Source: JABDJZ01 sp047619685
GTDB lineage: Bacteria; Bacteroidota; Rhodothermia; Rhodothermales; UBA10348
Assembly (NCBI GenBank): GCA_047619685.1
Contig: JBLHLC010000005.1
Span: 76,151-140,150, forward strand
DNA: 64,000 nucleotides
Reading direction: 5' to 3'
Shown: one piece after another, positions 27,236 to 35,074 of the stretch
Layout of the letters: each line of letters starts with the position of its first letter
How positions within the stretch are numbered: position 1 is the first letter of the stretch
Notes under the pieces: model-generated
The model's database searches: none
What the model saw: the letters and a program-made list of their open reading frames with translations, nothing else
Told to the model about the DNA's origin: nothing
Translations under genes and position numbers: made by a program

Positions 27236-28816
27236 ATGTCTCTAGAGGGTCTCAAATCGTCGTGTACCCACTACAATGGCCGAAGGCTGTGGTTGGGCAG
27301 GATCGCCCTCAGGTCCCGCGTGCTGGATGTGCGGGGATGGCGAGGCGGGAGACTGTTTCGGGATAAGGTTCGGCTGGAGGACGTCTCGTATGTCGCCCGC
27401 GGAAACGATGGCGAGGGCGGGAATCTGATCCTCGGCCTGCACGACGGAGGCGAAAGAACGCTCAGCGTAACCGCCCCCGGGATTTGGCGGATGCAGATCG
27501 ACTATCGTCTGCGGAGGATCGGATCGGTAAAGGACCCAACGCCAGACTCGCCCGTCGAGGATTCCCGGGATCTGCCGACCGCCGATGAGCTAGAGGTTGT
27601 TTCGGCGGAGTCGTCCGCCCAAGCTCCGGAGTCGTTGGACGTCGCCTTCTTCGAGGACGTAGGCAGTTGGCCCATCTTCGAGGAAGACCAGTCGCCCGGT
27701 ATCGGTGTTGTGGCCATGGAGCCCGACGAGGAAGAAGTCGGGTTCAGCATAGAGCCGATTCTTCTGGAGGACCACGCCCCGGCGGAGATTGGTCTTTCGT
27801 TTGATGAACCGGCGCCAGAGCAGCCGGACCGCTCGCTTATCGACGCGCTGCAGATGGATGCGCCCGATGCCGAGACCCAGGCCGACCACATGGCAGGGGC
27901 CGCACAGGGCCTCCACGAAATCGGCGACGATCAGGTGTCAGACCAGGTCATGGACGCCTCCTCGCATGAGACTGTCGTGCTGGATTGGTTGCAACCGGCG
28001 GAAGAAGCGCCCTATGGCGTACGGTTCACTCCGGTGCCCGCAGAGGCTGCACGCAGTCAAGTCGGCGGGGCTTCGCCGCGTGACTCGACCGCCGAAGCGC
28101 CGGTCGAGTCAAGCGCGCCAGTCGCTGTGACTGACCCGGACCGTGACATCGGCCTTGAGGAGGACTGGGTCGGCGATCTCACCGTGTTCGAGGGAGTAGT
28201 CGCCGTGGCCGAGTCTGGTATCGGGATTGCTCTGGATTCCGATGTCGGTGACGAGGAGAGGTTGCCCGAGGTTGAGCTTGTCGCCGAGGCAGAGGTCCAT
28301 CTGGACCTAGAGCCCGTAGAGGTAGTCGCCGAGGCTGACGTCGACGTGGAAGTAGAGCCCGTAGAGCTGGCTCTTGAGGCTGACCTGGTGGCCGAGCCCG
28401 AGGTCGAGCTGGTTGCCGAAGCGGAAGCCGCCGTCGATCCGACCGTGGAGCCTGAAATTGAGGCCGTCGCAACCCCGATAGATCCGCCCGCCGAAAAGAT
28501 CACCATAGCGTCGCGGCCCTTCCAGCACAGCAAGGTCTACCAGGCCCGTCCAGCCCCGGAATCAGACCCGCTCGAAGAGCCCGAAGAGTTGGCAGCAGAG
28601 CCCGTTGCTCAGGCCGAGTCAGAACCAGTCGCCCCGGCAGAGCCAGCCCCTGCGGCGGACAAAAATGCTCCAGCGAGAGACAAGATCAGCATCGAACCCG
28701 CTGTCCGTCGGGACAGGCTTCCAATCGAGTCTATGGTGCACCTGCGACCGGTCTCTCTGGCCGACTTGATTAAGGACGCCGAGCCGGTCTGGACACCTTT
28801 GGCAGAGATCGACTAG
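27236..28816 (+). CDS. Acidic repeat protein of unknown function
   Basis: 526 residues. The first about 95 residues form a compact, basic-hydrophobic domain (YNGRRLWLGRIALRSRVLDV, LILGLHDGGERTLSVTAPGI). The rest is very acidic and low in complexity: residues 330-420 are an approximately 10-residue repeat of Val, Glu and Ala (VELVAEAEVHLDLEPVEVVA, VDVEVEPVELALEADLVAEP). A Lys-containing tail KISIEPAVRRDRLP recurs as KITIASRPFQ. No signal peptide, so it is probably cytoplasmic. The layout recalls polar scaffold or cytoskeleton-associated linkers, but I recognise no family. Confidence 0.7.
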   Translation: MSLEGLKSSCTHYNGRRLWLGRIALRSRVLDVRGWRGGRLFRDKVRLEDVSYVARGNDGEGGNLILGLHDGGERTLSVTAPGIWRMQIDYRLRRIGSVKDPTPDSPVEDSRDLPTADELEVVSAESSAQAPESLDVAFFEDVGSWPIFEEDQSPGIGVVAMEPDEEEVGFSIEPILLEDHAPAEIGLSFDEPAPEQPDRSLIDALQMDAPDAETQADHMAGAAQGLHEIGDDQVSDQVMDASSHETVVLDWLQPAEEAPYGVRFTPVPAEAARSQVGGASPRDSTAEAPVESSAPVAVTDPDRDIGLEEDWVGDLTVFEGVVAVAESGIGIALDSDVGDEERLPEVELVAEAEVHLDLEPVEVVAEADVDVEVEPVELALEADLVAEPEVELVAEAEAAVDPTVEPEIEAVATPIDPPAEKITIASRPFQHSKVYQARPAPESDPLEEPEELAAEPVAQAESEPVAPAEPAPAADKNAPARDKISIEPAVRRDRLPIESMVHLRPVSLADLIKDAEPVWTPLAEID

Positions 28817-28822
28817 AAAGAG

Positions 28823-29416
28823 CTACTCGTCCTCGTCCGGAGCCGGCGGTTTTGCCTTGGGGTCAAACAGCATGCCCGTACAGAGGCAGTGTTTGCGTTC
28901 GGTGCGGGTAAGGACGTCGAAGTTGGGACAACTTCTGCACCCGTTCCAGAACACCTCGTCCTTGGTCAACTCGGAAAAAGTCACAGGCCTATACCCCAGA
29001 TCCGAGTTTATTCTCAGCACTGGAAGGCTGGTGGTGATACCAAAGAGCCGAGCATCCGGGTATCGCTCCCGGGAGAGCAGAAATGCACGGCGCTTGATTC
29101 GCCGTGCCAGTCCGTGATTGCGAAAATCCGGGGACACGATGAGTCCTGAGTTGGCCACATAGGTGGCGACTTCCCAGGTCTCGATATAGCAGAAGCCTGC
29201 CAGTTGTCCTCCCGCAAGGGCAATAATCGCATTCCCCTTCGCCATCTTCTGGGCGATGTAGGCGGGGTCCCGTTTGGCAATGCCGGTGCCGCGGATCTTG
29301 GCCGCGGTCTCGATCAGGTCACAAATTGCCTGGGCGAGGTGCACGTCTGCTTCCGACGCGACGCGGATGTCGAATACTGGCTTCGGGACAGGGTTGAGAG
29401 CGGCCGCAGGGGACAT
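28823..29416 (-). CDS. GNAT N-acetyltransferase with C-terminal Cys motif
   Basis: 197 residues. The GNAT core has GGQLAGFCYIETWEV, then the acetyl-CoA loop VSPDFRNHGLARRIKRRAF. The C-terminus carries CRSCPNFDVLTRTERKHCLC, a four-cysteine segment suggesting a metal site. Proteins of this shape head arginine-biosynthesis operons in many Bacteroidota, where they may be N-acetylglutamate-forming; no arginine genes are visible here. Divergent from aroC. Confidence 0.82.
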   Translation of the reverse strand: MSPAAALNPVPKPVFDIRVASEADVHLAQAICDLIETAAKIRGTGIAKRDPAYIAQKMAKGNAIIALAGGQLAGFCYIETWEVATYVANSGLIVSPDFRNHGLARRIKRRAFLLSRERYPDARLFGITTSLPVLRINSDLGYRPVTFSELTKDEVFWNGCRSCPNFDVLTRTERKHCLCTGMLFDPKAKPPAPDEDE

Positions 29417-29520
29417 GGCAGTAAGTTGATAAGAAACACGCTAATTCACACATCCACGTAAAGTTCGGTGCCCAGGTACGCCATTTGAGGGTAGTTTACC
29501 CCGATTTCAATGATCAGATT

Positions 29521-30699
29521 ATGATTCGATATTTGACGGCGGGCGAATCTCATGGCGAGGCTCTCATTGGCATCGTCGAGGGGATGCCGGCTGGCATCCC
29601 GGTCACCTCCGCACGGATAAATGAGCACCTGGGCCGCCGCTGGCTCGGATTCGGGCGAGGGGGAAGGGCCAAGTTCGAGAAGGATCGCGTCCACATCTAT
29701 TCAGGCGTTCGTTTCGAACACACGATGGGAAGTCCGATTGCCCTGCGACTGGACAACGAGGCCTATACCCGGGATCGATCCGGGTGGCCAGAAGTGATGT
29801 CGGTGGAGGGCACCGGGGAGGGCATCGAGAAGGTGACCCTTCCCAGGCCCGGGCACGCGGATCTTGTAGGACTGCAGAAATACGCATTCGACGACATACG
29901 TCCGGTGATTGACCGGGCCAGCGCGCGCGAGACGGCCATGCGCGTGGCGTGCTGCTCCGTTGCCCGCGCGCTACTGGACGCCTTGGGCATCCAGGTGGGG
30001 TCGCACGTAATCCGCATAGGCGAGGTTGGCCACGAAAGCTCCGCAGAATGGAATGCTGCGGTCCAGGAGTTACTGGCCGAGGGCGGCGCGAATGACGTCT
30101 ACCGAGCCGCGGACAAGAGCGATGTGCGCATGCTGGACAAAGATCTGTCCGCCCGGTGCATCGAGCACATCAAGGCCATCAAGAAGACAGGAGATTCACT
30201 GGGTGGCGCGTACGAAGTCATCGTGACGGGCGTCCCGGCAGGTCTCGGCTCCTACGTGCATTGGGACCGCCGCCTAGACGGTCAGCTGGCTCAGGCCATC
30301 ATGTCCATTCAGGCTCAGAAGGCCGTGGAAATAGGCGATGGCATCGCCGCCGCCACCGAGCCAGGATCCAGGATCCATGACCCGATTTCGGCCGGTTTCT
30401 CGCGGACCCAGAATCGGGCGGGCGGCATCGAGGGCGGGATGACCAACGGCATGCCGGTCATCGTCAGAGGGTTCATGAAGCCCATCCCTACGCTCATCAA
30501 GCCTCTCGGGACGGTGGATATTGTGACGGGCGAGTCGCAACCCACCCGATACGAGCGCAGTGACGTGACATCCGTCCCGGCCGCATCAACGGTTGCCGAG
30601 GCAACTGTAGCCCTGGTCATCGCCAATGCCGTCCTCGAGAAATTCGGGGGTGACTCGTTCGCTGAGCTTCAGGAGCGTTTTGCTGCCGCCCGGCAGTAG
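29521..30699 (+). CDS. aroC: Chorismate synthase
   Basis: 392 residues. Motifs: YLTAGESHGEALIGIVEGMP, HMGR-like LGRRWLGFGRGGRAKFEKDR, ARETAMRVACCSVARALLDA, the NRAGGIEGGMTNGMPVIV signature and SRYERSDVT-like TRYERSDVTSVPAAS. It makes chorismate from 5-enolpyruvylshikimate 3-phosphate using reduced FMN. ATG 29521 is chosen since the family begins MIRYLTAGESHGE; the 5' extension has no homology. Confidence 0.97.
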   Translation: MIRYLTAGESHGEALIGIVEGMPAGIPVTSARINEHLGRRWLGFGRGGRAKFEKDRVHIYSGVRFEHTMGSPIALRLDNEAYTRDRSGWPEVMSVEGTGEGIEKVTLPRPGHADLVGLQKYAFDDIRPVIDRASARETAMRVACCSVARALLDALGIQVGSHVIRIGEVGHESSAEWNAAVQELLAEGGANDVYRAADKSDVRMLDKDLSARCIEHIKAIKKTGDSLGGAYEVIVTGVPAGLGSYVHWDRRLDGQLAQAIMSIQAQKAVEIGDGIAAATEPGSRIHDPISAGFSRTQNRAGGIEGGMTNGMPVIVRGFMKPIPTLIKPLGTVDIVTGESQPTRYERSDVTSVPAASTVAEATVALVIANAVLEKFGGDSFAELQERFAAARQ

Positions 30700-30701
30700 G
30701 A

Positions 30702-30739
30702 CCAAAAGAAAGCGGGGCGCTGCTTTCGCAACGCCCCGC
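30702..30739 (-). terminator. Rho-independent terminator for the LTxxQ protein gene
   Basis: On the minus strand, GCGGGGCG and CGCCCCGC (30732-30739 and 30712-30719) form an 8-base stem with a 12-base loop and are followed by TTTCTTTT (complement of 30704-30711). Situated between aroC and the RG-rich gene, both converging here. Confidence 0.75.
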
Positions 30740-30776
30740 CGGGTTGAATCTGCAATGGGGAGAGTAGATGGCGTTT

Positions 30777-31760
30777 CTAGCGGCTCCGCGGCGCCCGTGG
30801 GCGGCGCGCCATCTGCGCTCGTTGTGCCATCTGAGGTCCTGCGACCGCGCCGGCCAGCGCGGCGTGAATCTGCATGGTTTCGCGCTGCGCATCCGTGAGG
30901 TTCAGCGCCTCCGCCATGCCAGCACCGGATCGCGCCTGCGCGCGGCCGGCCAAGGCTTGGCCCGTTTGGGCGCGCTGGGCAGGTCGCGCTGAGGTCCGGC
31001 TTCCAGCCATGCCGCGTCCACCACCGACGGGGCCCCGTGAGCCGCGCAGCGTGGTGCGTCCGCGGGCGCCGCGGCGACCCTCGAGCGATTCGAGGCGCTC
31101 ACGCTGCTCGTCGGTCAGAATCTCCTTGGCCTGTTCGCGCAACTTGGTGCGAAGCTCCTGGCTTCGGGCCCGAATGGCTTGACGGTCTACTTCGTCGCCT
31201 TCTTGAGCCGTTGCCAGGGCTCGAACGGCTTCGCCATGTTCCTTACGAAGTTTGGCGAAGGCCTCTTTCTGTTCGTCCGACAAGTCCTCGAGAACACGGT
31301 CCATGAATGGCCCGCGGGCTCCACGTACTCCCGCGGAGTTTTGTGCGCCCCGACCCTGAGTGGCACGGCCGCCACGCCCGGCGGCCTCGTTTCGGCCGTT
31401 ACCTGTCCGGGCTGCACGTCCGGCACGGCCTTGTGCGCCGCGAACACCGCGAGCGGCAACTGTTTGCCCGGCACGAAATCCGCGGGTGTAGGCACCGCGA
31501 ACGCGGCCCTCCTCGATCAATTTCTCCTTTTGATCAGCGTTGAGCGTCTGCTGAAGTTGGGCGGCCACCTTCCAGAGGTCAGTCCGTCCCTGTTCTGCCT
31601 CAAGTCCCGAGCGGATCTGGGTCAGTTGGGCTTCCGAAAGCTCGAGGCGCTCGCCGATCCTATCCAGCACGCGGGTATCAGCGTTTTGTGCGGCTACCGG
31701 CCCGACAGCCAAAACGGCCAGTGCGGCGCTCGCAGCCCAGGTCTTTATAGTGTGTTTCAT
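30777..31760 (-). CDS. Periplasmic RG-rich Spy/CpxP-like (LTxxQ) protein
   Basis: 327 residues with a clear signal peptide (TWAASAALAVLAVGPVAAQ). LTxxQ-type helices recur: LELSEAQLTQIRSGLEAEQ, LSDEQKEAFAKLRKEHG, LTDEQRERLESLEGRRGARG and NLTDAQRETMQIHAALAG. Between them are arginine/glycine-rich stretches (ARGVRGAQGRAGRAARTG, GRGGRATQGRGAQN). Spy/CpxP proteins are periplasmic chaperones of envelope stress; the very basic RG linkers are unusual for the family. ATG 31760 is preferred over 31823 since the signal peptide starts there. Confidence 0.75.
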   Translation of the reverse strand: MKHTIKTWAASAALAVLAVGPVAAQNADTRVLDRIGERLELSEAQLTQIRSGLEAEQGRTDLWKVAAQLQQTLNADQKEKLIEEGRVRGAYTRGFRAGQTVAARGVRGAQGRAGRAARTGNGRNEAAGRGGRATQGRGAQNSAGVRGARGPFMDRVLEDLSDEQKEAFAKLRKEHGEAVRALATAQEGDEVDRQAIRARSQELRTKLREQAKEILTDEQRERLESLEGRRGARGRTTLRGSRGPVGGGRGMAGSRTSARPAQRAQTGQALAGRAQARSGAGMAEALNLTDAQRETMQIHAALAGAVAGPQMAQRAQMARRPRAPRSR

Positions 31761-31878
31761 GAGTGTCCCCATTGTTGTTTGAATGCCTCTCTGGTAACGG
31801 GAGGTCAGGAGGGGAGTTGTCACGAACCAGTCACATCATATCTTCAAATTGACGTCCGAGATGTGTCGGCCGTGTGAC

Positions 31879-32796
31879 TCAGACGTAATCGAGTCTGGCG
31901 TCCACATCGTAGGCGCTGGAAAACCACCTGCGAGCCTTCTTGTCGCGGTCCAGCACCAGGTCGATGCGTCCCAGGCGAATGCCGGCGAAGCCGACCTGAT
32001 GAACAAGCGTGAAGCCGCGGCTGGTTTCAAAGACCTCGGGCGCATCCAGAAATGTGTGGGAGTGACCACCCAGTACGATGTCGATCTCCGGGACTTCCTG
32101 ACCTACGGCGGTATCCGAAGGCCGGTCTCCGCGGTTCCTGTGCCCCAGGTGAGACAGGCAGATTACGATGTCGCATCCCGCCTCCCTCAACTCCGTGGCG
32201 GTGCGCCTGGCCGACAATACAGGGTCCGAGTAGGTCACGCCTTCGTGCAGTGAGGCCAGAACAAGTCCCGCGAATTCGATGCCCACACCAAAGATGCCCA
32301 CCTTGATGCCGGCAATCTTCTTGATGGTGTAAGGCTTGACGAACGGTGCCATGCCCGAATTGGAAACGTCATAGTTGGCGCAGACCCACTCCCAACTGGC
32401 GTGGGGCTGCATGTCCACAAACCCCTGGATTCCGTTGTCGAAGTCGTGGTTGCCAATCGTCGAGACGTCGTACTCCATGGCAGACATCGCCTTGTACTCG
32501 ATTTCGCCACCAAAGAAATTGAAGTATGGCGTGCCCTGGAAGATGTCGCCGCTGTCCAGAAGCAGCACATTTGGCTGGGTCGCCCTGATGCGTTTGATCA
32601 GGGTAGCACGCCGGGCCACGCCGCCCAGGCCCGAATTCCGGCTTCCGTCCACGGGAAAGGGATCGATGCGGGAATGGGTGTCATTGGTGTGCAGAATCAC
32701 CAGCCGCAGTTCGTCGAACGCCAGGGCCTCAATCGGCATGAGCGACGACCCAATGGAGCCGGCGGCCAGCGTCTTCAGAAAACGTCTTCGTTTCAT
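31879..32796 (-). CDS. 5'-nucleotidase metallophosphatase domain protein, Tat-exported
   Basis: 305 residues. Tat signal MKRRRFLKTLAAGSIGSSLM. The catalytic calcineurin-like phosphoesterase motifs appear in order: ILHTNDTHSRIDPF (DxH), LLLDSGDIFQGTPY (GDxxQ-type), STIGNHDFDNGI (GNHD), and LSHLG and GGHSH near the end. It is only the N-terminal domain of a UshA-type 5'-nucleotidase; the C-terminal specificity domain is encoded separately just upstream. It would hydrolyse nucleotides outside the inner membrane. Confidence 0.9.
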   Translation of the reverse strand: MKRRRFLKTLAAGSIGSSLMPIEALAFDELRLVILHTNDTHSRIDPFPVDGSRNSGLGGVARRATLIKRIRATQPNVLLLDSGDIFQGTPYFNFFGGEIEYKAMSAMEYDVSTIGNHDFDNGIQGFVDMQPHASWEWVCANYDVSNSGMAPFVKPYTIKKIAGIKVGIFGVGIEFAGLVLASLHEGVTYSDPVLSARRTATELREAGCDIVICLSHLGHRNRGDRPSDTAVGQEVPEIDIVLGGHSHTFLDAPEVFETSRGFTLVHQVGFAGIRLGRIDLVLDRDKKARRWFSSAYDVDARLDYV

Positions 32797-33539
32797 TGCT
32801 GGAACCGGATAAGACCATCCACGCGGTCTTCGACATTGCCGATCCTGCGGAGGTGATTGATGAAAGCGTCCCTCAGGAAGAAGGCCAACTCCTCCCGGTG
32901 GATAGTGGGGTCCCAGAGTACCGTGTAGGGCCCGCCGCCATTGGCCAGGTAGTCTGATGTCACAAGGCGATACGCCCGATCGTCGGTAACGGTATTCCCG
33001 CCAACCCGTAACTGGGTGGCCCGCCCATCCGGCGTAACCACGAACGAAAACCCCGCAATGGGGTCGCCTCCGTTGCGGGCCAGTTGTTGGGCCAGCGAGT
33101 CAACCTGGGCGGCCGAGAGATCGAGGACGATCATCATGTTGTCGAACGGCATGAGTTCGTACATCTTGCCGACCGTAATAGGACCAGGGCCGATTGTCGT
33201 CCGCAGCCCTCCGTTGTTGGTCAGCGCCATGTCTACGGGGTCTTCGGACACGTTCTGAACTTCCTTCAGCATGGCCTCAGCGGCGAATGTACCCAGCGGT
33301 CCTTCCGGGCGGCCTTTCGTGATCTCGACCTCTGCGCGACCAATGACCTCAGAAATTTCGTCCACCAAGGCTTCTGCGAACGGAGCTACCAGTGCCGCGA
33401 TGGCCGGGTCGGACTGGATGGAGTCCGAAATCGACGTGTACCCAACCTGGTCTCCAGGGTTGGGCGGCGAGACCAGCGTCAGGCTGGTGCCGCATCCCGC
33501 CAGGCAAAAAAGGGCCAGTAAAAGGAGTCTAACGCGCAT
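32793..33539 (-). CDS. 5'-nucleotidase C-terminal domain lipoprotein
   Basis: 248 residues. Lipobox LFCLAGC near residue 16. Body corresponds to PF02872: FAAEAMLKEV, ALTNNGGLRTTIGPGPITVG, YELMPFDNMMIVLDLSAAQV, and YRLVTSDYLANGGGPYTVLW. Its TGA overlaps the metallophosphatase ATG (ATGA), so the two are translated together and likely form a two-subunit enzyme. ATG 33539 places the lipobox at the usual distance. Confidence 0.88.
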   Translation of the reverse strand: MRVRLLLLALFCLAGCGTSLTLVSPPNPGDQVGYTSISDSIQSDPAIAALVAPFAEALVDEISEVIGRAEVEITKGRPEGPLGTFAAEAMLKEVQNVSEDPVDMALTNNGGLRTTIGPGPITVGKMYELMPFDNMMIVLDLSAAQVDSLAQQLARNGGDPIAGFSFVVTPDGRATQLRVGGNTVTDDRAYRLVTSDYLANGGGPYTVLWDPTIHREELAFFLRDAFINHLRRIGNVEDRVDGLIRFQQ

Positions 33540-33572
33540 CGTCATAATCTGAGGGACCGCCACGAAGGGTCT

Positions 33573-34937
33573 CTAGACCCAAGGGCCGGTGATGGCGAGG
33601 GTGACACCCTCGTGCTGGATGTTTACGAACAAGGTAGTCCCATCGGGGGAGAACGTGGGGCCAGCCAGTTCCGAGTTGGACTTCGCGTTCCGTCCCAGAA
33701 GGCGAATCACCCCATCTGAGGTAACCACCGACAATCTCGGATGCGTGCTGGCGTCCTCAGCGATGACCACGTCACCCCACGGGGCCATGCACAGGTTGTC
33801 GCAGTTCTCGAGAATGTTCGTGTCGTTGGGCTCGGCGTAGAGTTGGAGGGTGGCCGGTGCGTCGGCCTCGGCGTCCGTGCCTTCGAAAGGACTGGGCGTG
33901 TACCTGAGAATCTGACCTTCCCGATTCAGGCCGCCCTCGGTGCAGGCAATGAACACGCGTCCGTCTCCGTAGGCGATACCTTCTGCGCGGGCCAGATAGG
34001 CCGCGCCCTTGGCGCGACCGCGCTTCCTCAGGTCGTCATTCGGGTTGTCCAGTTCGTCCATGTCCACCCAGTGCACGGCCTCCGAATGTCCCGGGGCAAA
34101 CGCCTGGGTCCCTTGGTTGCGGACTTCTATCTGGGGGCCTTTTGAGAACGCCATGGCCTGAACGCGCCCGCCTTCGGCAAGCGCACCTGGAACGTTCGGG
34201 ATGTACCGGTAAAGAAGGCCATCATACAGGTCCTCCGTCATGTACACGATGCCGGTCTCGGGATCGACGGCGACTCCCTCCCGATAGAACCGTCCCATGG
34301 CACGGATGGGCTCTGGATCGGCAAGCTGAATATGGGCGGTTGCGGGCACCTCAAACACCCAGCCGTGGCTCTCACGATACCGCTGGTTGGCTGGCATCAT
34401 GTCTTCCTCGCAGCTCAGCCAGCTATTCCACGGCGTTGGACCACCGGCGCAGTTCCGGATTGTACCCGCCAGACTCATGAATTGGCGCACGGTCTCTCCC
34501 GTGCGAGTGTCATACACGACGGTGGTCGTGCCGCCCAGCGCAGGGGTTTGTCCTTCGTTTCCCGGGTCGAAGATCTTGTCGCCGATCAAGGCCAGCCCTG
34601 CAAGGTCTTCGCCGAAGGCGCCCTCCTCGGGGCCGGCAGTCCTGCCGTGGACCTCATGGTTCCTGACAAGGATCGTCAGTCCGTCGGGGCCGGGGAATGC
34701 AGCCATCCCGTCAGGCCGATGGGGTACCAATAGCCCGTCGTCCATCCTCTGGCCGTATCGCGAAATCACCTTGTACGAAAAGCCCTCTGGTAGATCAAAA
34801 AGGCCTTCTGGATCGGGCACGAGCGCGCCATAGTCGTCCCGAACAGGCGTCTTGCACCCGGCCAGGCGCTGGAGACCAGCAAATCCAATGGCGGCAGCGC
34901 TCGCGCTACGGAGAAAGTGTCTGCGAGACAGGGTCAC
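33573..34937 (-). CDS. PhoX-family alkaline phosphatase (DUF839), Tat substrate
   Basis: 454 residues. Signal MTLSRRHFLRSASAAAIGFA with RRHFLR twin arginines. Body has DPEGLFDLPEGFSYKVISRY, ILVRNHEVHG, GTIRNCAGGPTPWNSWLSCE, all typical of PhoX, the calcium/iron alkaline phosphatase. Together with the downstream 5'-nucleotidase pair (33-base gap) it forms a phosphate-scavenging operon. No Pho box identified. Divergent from the DUF5916 gene. Confidence 0.9.
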   Translation of the reverse strand: MTLSRRHFLRSASAAAIGFAGLQRLAGCKTPVRDDYGALVPDPEGLFDLPEGFSYKVISRYGQRMDDGLLVPHRPDGMAAFPGPDGLTILVRNHEVHGRTAGPEEGAFGEDLAGLALIGDKIFDPGNEGQTPALGGTTTVVYDTRTGETVRQFMSLAGTIRNCAGGPTPWNSWLSCEEDMMPANQRYRESHGWVFEVPATAHIQLADPEPIRAMGRFYREGVAVDPETGIVYMTEDLYDGLLYRYIPNVPGALAEGGRVQAMAFSKGPQIEVRNQGTQAFAPGHSEAVHWVDMDELDNPNDDLRKRGRAKGAAYLARAEGIAYGDGRVFIACTEGGLNREGQILRYTPSPFEGTDAEADAPATLQLYAEPNDTNILENCDNLCMAPWGDVVIAEDASTHPRLSVVTSDGVIRLLGRNAKSNSELAGPTFSPDGTTLFVNIQHEGVTLAITGPWV

Positions 34938-35074
34938 ATGTTTACTCAGTTAGTAAGGCAAGCTACCAATCCGCCATTATTGAGGCTCAGCTTTCTAGGC
35001 AATCACGATGTAGCTTTTCGGTGCGTTCGCATCAGCCCGATCGTTGTCATTTCAACCCGCGTCCCAGAGGACCC

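Noticed and set aside
28057..28533. Serine/threonine-rich minus-strand frame of 158 residues
   Set aside because: It is the reverse reading of the Val/Glu/Ala repeats of the acidic protein; composition explains it.
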